This document shows positions 1-10,218 of a stretch of DNA of 64,000 nt, in pieces. Each line of letters begins with the position of its first letter. Position 1 is the stretch's first letter. The notes below the pieces were generated by a model. It saw only the letters and a list, made by a program, of their open reading frames with translations. It had not been told where the DNA came from and searched no databases. Source of the DNA: Arcuatula senhousia (lineage: Eukaryota > Mollusca > Bivalvia > Mytilida > Mytilidae); assembly GCA_963971305.1 (NCBI GenBank), contig OZ020308.1:16401092-16465091 (forward strand). The letters run 5' to 3'. Position numbers and translations under genes: made by a program.

Positions 1-2
1 AC

Positions 3-281
3 CAACAGATGTACTACCAGCCTAACAACTACTATGGTAACAAGAAGAGAGGAAACTTCAGAGGAAGAGGACGAGGCAGAGGTAGAGGATACCAACAGTA
101 TTACCAACCACAACAACAACAATCATCTGCACAAGAGAATCCCACACCAAGCAACTACCCGAAGTTGACTTGTAGAAGATGTGGACAGGAAGGACACTTG
201 GAGAGAGGTTGTGTACAGAACGTAGATGTCCATGGAAAGACTTTAAACTACAAGCAGTCATCGACGAGGGGCGGCCGATAG
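3..281 (+). CDS. gag: Gag C-terminus with CCHC zinc knuckle (partial)
   Basis: The frame enters from the left edge and ends at a TAG at 279-281. The visible part has an Arg/Gly-rich stretch (RGRGRGRGRG), a Gln-rich stretch, then one zinc knuckle, CRRCGQEGHLERGC, of the C-x2-C-x4-H-x4-C type. Knuckles of this type bind RNA in retroelement nucleocapsids. Its last 13 codons overlap the start of pol, which is in the -1 frame. No start codon can be assigned because the true N-terminus lies upstream; the ATG at 9 is internal. Confidence 0.85.
   Translation, partial: QQMYYQPNNYYGNKKRGNFRGRGRGRGRGYQQYYQPQQQQSSAQENPTPSNYPKLTCRRCGQEGHLERGCVQNVDVHGKTLNYKQSSTRGGR
242..248 (+). promoter_or_regulatory. 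Putative -1 programmed ribosomal frameshift slippery site (TTTAAAC)
   Basis: The heptamer T TTA AAC sits exactly in phase with the gag codons (TTA at 243, AAC at 246). It matches the X XXY YYZ rule for -1 slippage. Pol is open in the -1 frame across this point and gag stops 31 bases downstream. A weak downstream pairing is possible between the GGGC near 268 and the GCCC near 297; whether it forms a stimulatory structure is not shown. Confidence 0.75.
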
Positions 282-1513
282 ACTCCAGTGATGAAAGCCC
301 TACAGTTCAGATTTTGAAATCCACCATTATACCACCAGGACTTTGTGGCCAGCCAACAGAGTCAACAGTTTATTTAGAAGGAAAGTCTACACTGGCTTTA
401 CTAGATACAGGGTCAACTGTCAGTACCATCAGCGAGCAGTTCTACAACGATTGCCTTCATGATAAGCCACTTCAGCCACTTCATTCCATCATCAACATAG
501 AGTGCGCAGATGGACAGTCTTTGCCTTATATGGGTTATATTGAAGGATCACTGCAGATGATAGAAGAGGGTAAAGCATATCCATGTGTTTTCTTGGTTAC
601 ACCGAACAGCTCATACCACCAGAGAGTACCCGTTCTACTTGGAACCAACATCTTAGATACCATTATGAAGGATATTCAAGACCAACATGGTGAGAGATTT
701 TTACAGACTGCAGACCTTACAACACCATGGTACTCAGCATTCAGATGTATTTCACTTCGAGAGAAACAGCTTCAGAGGAATTGCAACAGATTAGCTTTGG
801 TGAAATCAGCGGAGAGGGATAGGATTTTGATCAAGCCTAACACCACCGTCCAGATTAGAGCCATGCTTACCAAGGAACTGCCTTACCATCGCACTGCAGC
901 TATTACTCAGCCTACAGAATCGTCAGTCATACCATCAGACTTAGACATCGAACCAACCTTGCTAGATTATCAACATCAACAGAATGGATTATTTGAAGTG
1001 GAGATCAGCAATGTTACAACCAGAACAGTTTCTGTGCAGCCCAATGCTATTTTATGCGAGATACAGCCAGTCACCATTGAAGATGAGCCTGAGCCATCAA
1101 CAAAGAGTTTTGACCCACCACTACTAGATCAAGTTCATATATCAGCTGACAACTTATCACCAGAAGAACTAGAGATTGGTAGACAGTTTATCACCAGTTA
1201 TGAAGATATTTTCTCCAAAGATGATGCAGATGTAGGACATGCCACCACAGTTCAGCATAAGATAGAGTTAGAAGATGACAGACCATTTAAACAACGATAC
1301 AGACATATTCCACCGTCAATGTTCGAAGAAGTTAGAAGCCACCTTCATCAACTACTTAGATGTGGTATTATAAGGAAGTCACACAGTCCATGGTCTTCAA
1401 ACGTGGTGCTTGTCAAGAAAAAGAATGGATCTCTGAGAATATGTTCCATCCTTAGCTATAGATCCAGATGTCATCGACACATGTGGAATCGACATGCACA
1501 TAGATGTTTCTAG
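245..1513 (+). pseudogene. pol: Pol, first part: aspartic protease and the N-terminal edge of reverse transcriptase, truncated
   Basis: This frame is -1 relative to gag. The retropepsin signature LLDTGS lies at about 398-415 and the second protease motif (VPVLLGTNIL) near 628-657, so the protease looks complete. RT begins near 1300 with the conserved stretch ending SPWSSNVVLVKKKNGSLRIC (about 1384-1443). Immediately after this the RT similarity stops and the frame runs out of phase to a stop at 1511-1513. The finger, palm (including the YxDD box) and thumb of RT and the whole RNase H are absent. The next recognisable coding sequence is the segment before integrase, in another frame, so the deletion also shifted the frame. 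Confidence 0.85.
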
Positions 1514-3356
1514 AGAGATCAACTGGGCAACAGTACAGGCCAACGATCCAGAGCTACATCCGTGGATTAACCTCATCAAGTCCGGGCAGAAGCCGAAGAG
1601 AGGACAGGTTCCGAGCAGTCCCATCCATAGACAGTTTGACCATCTCCACTTGATAGATGATGTACTGTACAGGAAGATCAACTGTGACGGAACTACCAGA
1701 AGCCAGCTAGTCCTTCCAACAGCTTATGTGAAGACAGTCATGCAGGCACTACATGATGAAATGGGTCATCCGGGCAGAGACAGAACCACCAGTCTTGTTC
1801 GAGACAGATTTTATTGGCCTGGTATGAGTAGAGATATCGAGGAATGGATTGACCACTGTGATAGATGCTTGAAGAGAAAGACTACACAAGAGAAAGCGCC
1901 ACTAGTCAACATTACCACCACGCAGCCACTAGAACTTGTCTGCATTGATTATTTGTCCCTAGAACCATCCAAGGGAGGTCAGCAAGATATTCTCGTCGTG
2001 ACAGACCATTTCACCAGATATGCCCAGGCATTTCCAACGAGAAATCAGACTGCAAAGACAACGGCAGAGACGCTATTCAACTCATTCTTTGTACATTATG
2101 GTTTTCCAGCAAGAATACACAGCGACCAAGGACCATCATTCGAGAGTAAGCTGATTCAGGAGTTGTGCAAGATCACTGGAACCATGAAGTCATGCACTAC
2201 ACCGTACCATCCTATGGGAAATGGCATGACAGAACGGTTTAACCGTACACTCCTATCGATGTTAGGAACCTTGAAGCCTGAACAGAAAACCAACTGGAAA
2301 GCCCATGTAGCACCACTAGTACACGCTTACAACTGTACCCGCCATGAGGCCACAGGACAGTCACCATATTTCCTGATGTTTGGAAGGGAACCTAAGTTAC
2401 CGATCGACTTAGCGTTTGGATTAGTAACCGAGAAGGAGTTGAAACCACAGTCGAAGTATATTCAGGATTTGAGGGAGAGACTAGTAGAAGCTTACAAGTT
2501 AGCGTCAGAAGCAGCAGAGAGAGCACGAGGAAAACAGAAGGAGCGATATGATTTAAAGACCAGAGGAGCAAGGATACAACAAGGAGATAGAGTTTTAGTC
2601 AAGAGAGTGTCATTCGACGGAAAGCATAAGCTAGCTGATAGGTGGGAAGATGAAGTTTATATTGTACTGGATCAACCGAACATCGAGATACCAGTTTACA
2701 CTGTTCAACAAGAGAATGGAGAAGGAAGGAAGAGAACTCTCCATAGGAACTTACTGCTACCAGTTGGATACATTTCACAGAGAGAACCTGATATACAGCG
2801 ACCTATACCAGCACCGAGAAAGAGACGAACACGGCAGACACCAACTGTACCGATATCGGATGAGTCTGATGGGAATTCCACAGATAGTGAAGAGATGAGA
2901 TACATCACATCTGCGTTTGAGTTTGATGATACGCCAGTACGTGTCATACCAGAGATTCAGGACCAGGAAGATGATGTGGATGATGTGATATCTGAGTTGC
3001 ATGGGGACGCCCAACCTGATTTGGAACTCAGGGATGACTCAGATACAGGAAGCGCTTCCGACCAAGACAGAGATGCACAGCAGGATATAGACCATGTTGA
3101 TGAGACGGTTAGAGATATTCCCGTATCAGATGTTATCAGACCTCCAGTAGAGCCACGCAGATCATCTAGAGTGCGTACTACGCCAAGATGGTTGGCATCT
3201 GGTGACTATGTCACCAAGTCATCTGTACCTGTACCACCTGATCCGGAGTGGAAGCAGAAGATCCAGACTCTTACTGATTTGATCAGTCGAGGTTTCTTCA
3301 CTGGGATTGAGAGTGAGGCAGGGATGACTATGTTATCCATTATCAGAGATACCTAG
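1443..3356 (+). CDS. Pol, second part: integrase
   Basis: The frame is open from the deletion junction to the stop at 3354-3356; the first ATG is at 1494, but the natural protein would be a polyprotein. It shows the HHCC zinc-binding domain (HDEMGH, about 1752, and CDRC, about 1857). The catalytic core residues are D at 1947, D at 2124 and E at 2232, giving the expected D-x58-D-x35-E spacing. A GPY/F-type region follows and ends in HRNLLLP near 2739-2760. The last 180 residues are an acidic, low-complexity tail with RRSSR and a short conserved-looking end. Integrase joins element cDNA to host DNA. The frame lies one step off from the protease frame, so this copy would not make a joined Pol. 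Confidence 0.9.
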   Translation, partial: VPSLAIDPDVIDTCGIDMHIDVSREINWATVQANDPELHPWINLIKSGQKPKRGQVPSSPIHRQFDHLHLIDDVLYRKINCDGTTRSQLVLPTAYVKTVMQALHDEMGHPGRDRTTSLVRDRFYWPGMSRDIEEWIDHCDRCLKRKTTQEKAPLVNITTTQPLELVCIDYLSLEPSKGGQQDILVVTDHFTRYAQAFPTRNQTAKTTAETLFNSFFVHYGFPARIHSDQGPSFESKLIQELCKITGTMKSCTTPYHPMGNGMTERFNRTLLSMLGTLKPEQKTNWKAHVAPLVHAYNCTRHEATGQSPYFLMFGREPKLPIDLAFGLVTEKELKPQSKYIQDLRERLVEAYKLASEAAERARGKQKERYDLKTRGARIQQGDRVLVKRVSFDGKHKLADRWEDEVYIVLDQPNIEIPVYTVQQENGEGRKRTLHRNLLLPVGYISQREPDIQRPIPAPRKRRTRQTPTVPISDESDGNSTDSEEMRYITSAFEFDDTPVRVIPEIQDQEDDVDDVISELHGDAQPDLELRDDSDTGSASDQDRDAQQDIDHVDETVRDIPVSDVIRPPVEPRRSSRVRTTPRWLASGDYVTKSSVPVPPDPEWKQKIQTLTDLISRGFFTGIESEAGMTMLSIIRDT

Positions 3357-3517
3357 ATTTTACATTTTAGATTATTTTCCAGTTATGATTATCTAGATTC
3401 ATTATATATATGTATTAGATTGTAGTACGACGTATTACAGTTTTGTGTTGTTTTTATATTTACCACAGGCTTTCTCTAGTTAGATGACGAGGACGTCATT
3501 TTTGACGCAGGGGAGTT

Positions 3518-4647
3518 TGTGGCAGACGTTATTTACGTTATTGTTATGTTTTATTATAGATTTAGTTAGTATTTCTTTTATATGTGTAGTTCACCATTTC
3601 TACGCTATCTACTTATTAGTCGTATTTCTTTGTGAGGTTTACTCTGATCCGCTCTGTATTTCTATTTCATTGGGTATTTCGATCACATGATTCTATTCTA
3701 GTTTTCTGATTGGTTATTCGTTTTCGGGCACCGCACTTTTCAAATTGATCTTATAGATAATGGAGTACATGTTTACATGAGGATAAATCTTATTATTTCA
3801 ACTTTATTTATATTATACACTTCTGCAATTCTGCATGAGATTGTTATTCCTTTCACTGGATTTATTAATTTCATATCACAGGTTAGTTACTAATATTTCT
3901 AGTCTTTAATATTTCAGTCACTATGTCCGTAGGTTATGAAAATGTGAGCGTAAAGGTTATTTTGGTATGCACGGGAATAAATATGTACATGAGATGACAA
4001 ACATATATTCATTTTAGTAAAGATGTTATTTTCGATATATTACGATATTAGACTTGGTATCAGTGCTTTTACTTATTTTTACATATCGAGTGGACCTTAT
4101 ATTTATATGTCAATCAAACTATTTATAGTAGCATATATTTATGTACTCATATTTTGTTCTAGATTGTATTGATGGTGATTTCACCACTCGAGGACCAATT
4201 CAGACGATTAGCCCTTTTGTACCACATACAGGGTAATCACTGAATGTGTATTGTGTTGTATTGTCTATTTTATGTTTATTGTCTTTGTTTACATGTTTTC
4301 TGTGTTGTAATTGTCCACGACACATTTGCTATGTATTTCATTAGAATCTTATTATTATAATAAGATCACATTATTCATATTGATTGATGTGCGAATTGTG
4401 ATTTAGAGTTTTCTATCGATCGTAATTGATTATTGATTTTAAATGACCATGAGACAATTGTAAATCGTTTCATTTGCGGTTATTACCCTTTTCCCGTATT
4501 TGTATTTTATTGTGTTTGTGAATGTCTTGTGTGAACTATTATTTATTTGTTATATTTATATTGTAGAGGGTTTTTATACCCATTACATCTTTATTGGAAT
4601 AAAGTATCTGAACCTTAGTGAGTCATCTTATTTGACCCCGTTACACA
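3518..4647 (+). repeat. Probable 3' LTR
   Basis: A purine-rich tract (GCAGGGGAG, 3507-3515) precedes TGTGGCAG at 3518, and the other end is near TTACACA at 4641-4647. This gives TG...CA termini with a short TGT/ACA inverted repeat and a length of about 1.13 kb. A polyadenylation signal AATAAA lies at 4598-4603. Boundaries are inferred from terminal motifs only because the 5' LTR is outside the window; the right end could be 2 bases later. Confidence 0.6.
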
Positions 4648-4649
4648 CA

Positions 4650-6720
4650 TTCAATGACGTTTTTGGGTAACTTAAATTTTTTTCAAGGCCCTTCACGCCA
4701 CTCGTCTATAGATAATGTTTTGTTGTTTAAGATAATCTAGTTTATGCTTGGTCGTCAGAGATATCTTCCATATTTTTTAATCGTTTTGAAAATTAATTTA
4801 TAATGAATGACTGTTCTATTTTTTTTCTTTGGGAATCAGGTTTCACAGTTTGTCTTGCACACCAAAATCCTAAATTTGAAATAAAACAATTTTATAGTAA
4901 AATTATTCAACTTAAAAAATAACTACATTATATCTGGTTTTCCCAGGGTGTTAGCATTTCAAAAATATAGGTTTGGGAAAAAATTGATTAAGGAACATTT
5001 TAACCCCTCAAAAGAAAACATCCTTAAATAATTTTTATTTCAATGGTATTTTTTATATATATAAGCGTATCAAATAAATTTGAATGCACTTAGATAAAAA
5101 GTCAATTTTTACAGCTTTACTTCTCCTTTTAAAAGAATGAATGTGTGTAGGTTATGCAAAGGTAAGATCCTTTAATTTGTAGAATTTTCTATGACTCCAA
5201 AACGGCTGAAAGTCGTTACAAAACTTATATGTTAATCTTACGACCAGAAACTACCACAATAATGTTTAATGACTTAAAACAAACGCATCATGTCTTAAGT
5301 GTTACTAAAATTTTAAGTTCTGTTTGGTGTTTCCACGTCTCGATTTTTTTTTACCTTATTCAACGACGAGAGAAAATGGTTAATATCCACGGCCTTATTT
5401 TTGCCTGTTGTCTACTATTTTCCCCCATTGTGCTCTTCTTTGTTAATAATCATTCACTGTTATTGTTTTAACTGTGTTCAGTGGTAAACGATAACCGATT
5501 ATACTCCGTGTCAACCCTTTTACATCAATTTTATGTTTTAGATGTCAAAGACCTGTATATTCAAATTTTCCGTAAGGTCTATGAATGTTTGAAGTTTTAA
5601 GATCAGAAAAAAATTAGGCGATCAAACAGTATTTTTTAACGGAGTAATGCTCCTAATTTGTGGATATTTTGCTTCATGTTTTTTTTTAAAATTTATTATT
5701 ACTAGTATAAATAATTTTAACTAGTTAACATAAGCAAAAGTGTCGTCTTGTTGGCCATGGCAGAGAGTATGCATTTATTTAATTCAATTTTTGTTGCAAA
5801 ATGATGATTTCATGGTGCAATCATCGTCTTTAATGAGAACAGTTCTAGATCTGAAGGACTTTGGTCCTTTGGTTTGTGACTTTAATTGTACATGTTTTTT
5901 GTACAAATAGGCTTTGATTTTGTTTGACACCTGTTTTAACGTTGAACCATTCAAATTCTTTTGCTAAATCAAAACTCACAGTGGAGAATCTGTACATGTA
6001 TATGGACGAAAATGATCATGAACAATTCGTCTATGGTGGTCAAGTACATAATCACGATCGTTAACAAGTCGGGATACGGATCGTTAACTCATATTTTTGT
6101 TTAAAAATGGCTGACCATTGTTCACGATCAAGATTCATTAGTTGATCACGTTGTCATATTTTTCCAAAATTGGCGCATTAATGATAGGATTTGTTTTTCA
6201 TAAAAAAAAAAGATCTATTATGTTGCCCTTCTACCAGATCTACTCAACTACAGGCGCTATCCTTTTGATTATTAATAAATCCATTATGTTGTTGGCATGC
6301 CTCGACAATTACCACAGTTTGTTGGGTCGCCCGTTTTGCTGGTTTTATTACTTTTATAACCTTCCTTTTGCTAGGCCTCCTGTGTTTTTCGGGTGCTTAA
6401 AATTTTATCTAAGATTTTAAAAGAAATTTCACTGCTATTTCATGTAAGTTGTTATCATTTGTACTATTTTACTGTAAACCTCTTTGTAACTTTCCTTTTT
6501 TCATTTCATTTAATGTCCATTTCCTATTTTGCTGGATGCTCTGTGCTTAGGTCTAGGGTGGTATATGGTAATCGCTAAAGTCTGTTGGTTGTTATGGATC
6601 TGATCTATTCAAAACTTTGCGTATATGTTATATTTACTTTGTTCTTATTTCTCTGTCATTCGTTGGGGGGCTTCCATTCTATGTTTTTTTTACGAATCCC
6701 TCAGTTTTGTTTTTTTCTTT
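4650..6720. other. AT-rich non-coding DNA with a dispersed repeat
   Basis: No coding signal was found. The part from about 5225 to 5590 resembles 61,055-61,400 in the same orientation, sharing for example TGTCTACTA/TGTCTACCA and CTCTTCTTT. It is therefore a copy of a dispersed repeat. A GATCGTTAAC-like motif recurs between 6045 and 6140. The rest is featureless to the eye. Confidence 0.5.
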
Positions 6721-6900
6721 ACAAGGAGCAGAGGTACCAATGGGGTATCCGAATATCAAAAGTCCGAAAGGGCAGAGACAAAACCAGTTAACACCAACAA
6801 GAACGGGACAAAAACAGACATGTAAAACATGGAAACACAAAACAACTGAACATCAATCAACAACAACAAATCAAGGGAGTTTAATGATACCATGTTTCTG
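6721..6900. repeat. Dispersed repeat fragment, family A (leader)
   Basis: The block with GGTACCAATGGGGTATCCGA and AAAGTCCGAAAGG recurs at 13,897-13,950 and, more diverged, at 57,150-57,260. All three lie within about 0.6 kb of hammerhead-bearing or family B repeats, suggesting one composite family. The short open frames here are not coding. Confidence 0.6.
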
Positions 6901-6984
6901 TGCTTTGCTTGCCACCTAATCAATTTTTTTGTCTCTAATATTGTTTTGAAATCAAATCTTTCTTTTTAAAGCCTTCCCTAAACT

Positions 6985-7600
6985 TTATGTGGAATAAGTA
7001 CACGCGACAAAAGCCAACATAAAGAAACGGCAATTAAAACAATCACAATGGAAAATCAGTCATCAGTTTTCAACATGACCAGCAGTTGCTGCTTGCCGTC
7101 TTGCATTGACCCAAGACTACACAAGATTCAATAACAATCACAGGGACTTAATTTGTTTTCGTAACAAGTCCCTGTGTACCAATCCCATAATTATCAACGA
7201 AAAATCCATTTCTGGACATAGAAAATAAGCACAAAGATGACAGGGCTTTAACAAAGATTCCTGACTTAAATGTAGGACAGGCAAATGTTAAATGTAGGGG
7301 GTTAAACTAGTGTTTTTGGGCCAAACTTTCTCCATTTTGATAGTCTTGAATAACGCACAAAAATAACACATTATTTTAAAAATCAAATTGATAAAAACTC
7401 AATTCAACAAGAACGAGCCAAAAGACGAAAACAACGAGGCACAGAGAAACTTTCTTGAGAACACGCAGTTAAAAGCATTTACGTAGTCATTAAGAATACC
7501 GGTATGTTTTATCGTTTTATTAAAGTCATACTGTGAAATGGTTTTGTAGAGAATGGGTATTCTAAAGAGCAAGACGAGATACGACAATGAGTATCTTGAA
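6985..7600 (+). repeat. Dispersed repeat family B, uninterrupted copy
   Basis: This matches, piece by piece, the segments 49,940-50,010, 52,700-53,041 and 56,710-56,800, and also 29,280-29,400. Shared landmarks include TAAAGAAACGGCAATT, GCTTGCCGTCTTGCATTG and CTTGAGAACAC. Because it is continuous, this copy serves as the empty-site reference for the two large insertions in the copy on the right side of the window. Confidence 0.75.
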
Positions 7601-8130
7601 AGATTAAAGTACTAAGAAAATACTGTGGATTTATTTCCGTAGTTTGGTGAAAAAAGATAAGTTCTTGGACTTTTAAACTCGTGGTTACGAAATCTTTAGC
7701 GTTAAATTCCCTTTTCGTTGGGTATCAAATTTCGTGGATTGAAGCCACACATGAAAACAAGGAAAATTAATACCCACGAATAATAATGAAGTTACCGTTT
7801 TGTAATGATCTCAATGTCCAAGACGGAAAAAAACCACAAATGAAACTGAAGACAAAACAAATGTAGAGCTGTCTAATGCTTTATTCACTAATACTGTTTC
7901 ACTATGGTGTGTACTTAACAAGCGTGTGTGTATGGATTTCTTTGTTGGTGTGTCTGGAATTCTTACTTCATCTTAATCAATGTTTCTCCTACAAGGAAAA
8001 AAATATTTATATATACATGAAGACGAACCATAAATACAAATCACTCCAATCATGAAGTGTATCAAGTTCAATAATTCTAACTATTTTTTTAAATAAATTT
8101 TGCTTAATTAGTGATTTGTCTTTCTTTTCC
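7601..8130. other. Non-coding AT-rich DNA
   Basis: No gene, repeat or motif of note was recognised in this stretch. Confidence 0.4.
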
Positions 8131-8790
8131 GGATATGACACACTGAATTGATGGTTGGCAGCGCGACGGATGTGCTGTAGCAAAAAGGAACTGCCTACTC
8201 TTCCGGGGCACCTTAGTTCACTTTCGTTGACACAGGGTTATGTTACTCCACGGTTGTTGTCTTCACTCAAGAAATTTTACGGTAGATACCGTGCACTCGT
8301 AGACAAATATGGAATTTCTATCTCTTAAATGAGTGCAGATGTTGGTTTGTCGTAGAAATTTGTTCTGTCTTCCTTTACCGGATTTGACACACTGAATCGG
8401 AAATTAGAAACATGACGGGTATGCTATAGCAGGCAGGAACCACTTACTCTGCCGGAGCACCTGAGTTCACTCTTGTCACGACTTTAGTTCGCGTTGTTGA
8501 TTTCCGTTCGGTTGGTTTTGTGTTTTGTGTTTCTTCGTGCTGTTTTTGTTCGTGTTAACCGGTTTCGTCGTTGCCCTTTCGGACTTTTGACACTTCAATG
8601 CCCCATTGGTGCCTCTTTGCTTCTTTCACTTTCGTTACAACTTTAGTTCGCGTTGTTGATTGCTATTCAGTTGATTTTGTATTTTTGTGTTTCATTTTGT
8701 CTGGTTTTTTTTTCGTCCTGTTCTCGTTGGTGTTTACTGGTTTTGTGCCTGCCCTTTCGGACTTTTGACATTTGGATGCCACATTGGTAT
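8131..8790 (+). repeat. Tandem and dispersed repeat block
   Basis: GACACACTGAAT occurs near 8138 and 8388 (about 250 bp apart). TTTAGTTCGCGTTGTTGATT and GCCCTTTCGGACTTTTGACA each occur twice, 160-180 bp apart, between 8480 and 8770. A related, diverged copy is visible at about 42,550-42,740. This looks like a common mussel interspersed repeat, although that is from memory of such sequences and not a search. Confidence 0.6.
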
Positions 8791-10218
8791 ATTTACTCCT
8801 TTTAATCAACTGCATAAGTAAAAGATATTGGACACAATTTGCCCATTTATATTAGAAGTAAGAATAACTTACCTTGATATTGATTGATATTAAATAGCTA
8901 CTCCAACAGAACATTTCATTACGAGATTTATTATTTTGTAGATATTTCACTTCTTAAATTAATGGTGACCGTACGTAGATGAAATGAGAAGTGGTATCCC
9001 TGGTATTTATCTGTGCAATTTTTGTCAAAATACTAAGTTTCAATTTATTTGATGAATGCACGTTGATGCACGCCAAATTTAAATTTTGTGTGTTTTGCTA
9101 TTTTCTCTACTTTTTAAAGAATTTTTCTGAAAATTTATTGCTAACAACGACAAAAGCGCCGTAACTCTAGGCCAATAAAATTCGGGATACAGTTTAATTC
9201 CATTATGAGGAAAGGGAGAAAAAATTCGACTGACCGGAAATGATAAAAAAGCATAGGAAGTGAAAATTTCAATTTTTTTAAACAATTCTGTACTCCGTGC
9301 AATTTAAAAGTTTTTAAAATAAAAATTATATTTTCCTGTTTCTGAAGCAGATACCTATCGTTTCCGGTTGCTTTCATGAATGAATTTTACAATTATTTTT
9401 TTTAGTTGGAGTAGCTATATTAAACTATTTAAAACCAGAGTTTGGTATAAACATTTAATTAAAATATTTATAGGTTCTTACATAAGTTCTGGGAAAAAAC
9501 CGGCTGATCTCTCACAAGTGATAGAAATTTTCAGTTTTTTGCGAGAGGATCGCAGCGGAACGATCAAGAAGACCGTAAATCACAAGTAAAAGATAATGGC
9601 CGGTTATCAAAAAAGTACCTATTTCTTCCACAAAACTTAAATTTCTATAGCCTGCTTCATTCTAAAATCCGAATGTTTTACATAACAAAGCATTTCATTG
9701 GTTGAATGCATCAGTATCGACGGTTTTAATTGGTTGAGTGATCAGTGTGAGATCGCTGCACGTGCTCGCATCTCATATTGAAGAGCCATTTACAGAAGAA
9801 ATATTTATCATTTATATTTAATTCTGAAAGCGCATAAATCATGTATGTCAGGTATATATGTACAGTAGTTTAATTAGATCATCCAGTTTATTAGTGTAGT
9901 TTGGTTAAACTATAGAAATAGCAATTATATGTCCTAAAGACATTTTTGATACATTTCGCAACATTTGGGACAGACGAACGAACGGACGCAAACACTATAT
10001 GCTCCACTACTTTCGTAGATTGGGCATAAAAAACACATAACGGACACGTGAAAACATCTTCGAAGAATTAGAAATCCTCGGTAGAAATCAGTCATGCTAT
10101 AGAAGGAGATATCAAGATGCTTACCTGATTAACCAATATTCTGGACTAATTGTAAAAGAAGAGGCAAAATAACACCCAGGAAAACTGAAAAATAATCAAT
10201 ACATGTATACAGTATATA
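8791..10218. other. Non-coding DNA
   Basis: No credible coding region, RNA gene or repeat was recognised. Short open frames here have no family features. Confidence 0.4.

Larger units (their letters stand above)
1..4647 (+). mobile_element. LTR retrotransposon (Ty3/gypsy type), 5' end outside window, internally deleted
   Basis: The order gag zinc knuckle, protease, start of reverse transcriptase, integrase and LTR is the Ty3/gypsy order, with integrase after RT. The 5' LTR and most of gag lie to the left of the window. Most of RT and all of RNase H are missing at a clean junction near 1443, so this copy cannot be autonomous. Integrase is still open for over 600 codons and the gag/pol frames are open, which suggests a fairly young copy or one maintained in trans. 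Target duplication cannot be checked because the left end is absent. Confidence 0.93.

Noticed and set aside
3484..3690. 68-codon frame at the start of the LTR
   Set aside because: It is hydrophobic, T-rich translation of LTR sequence with no family feature.
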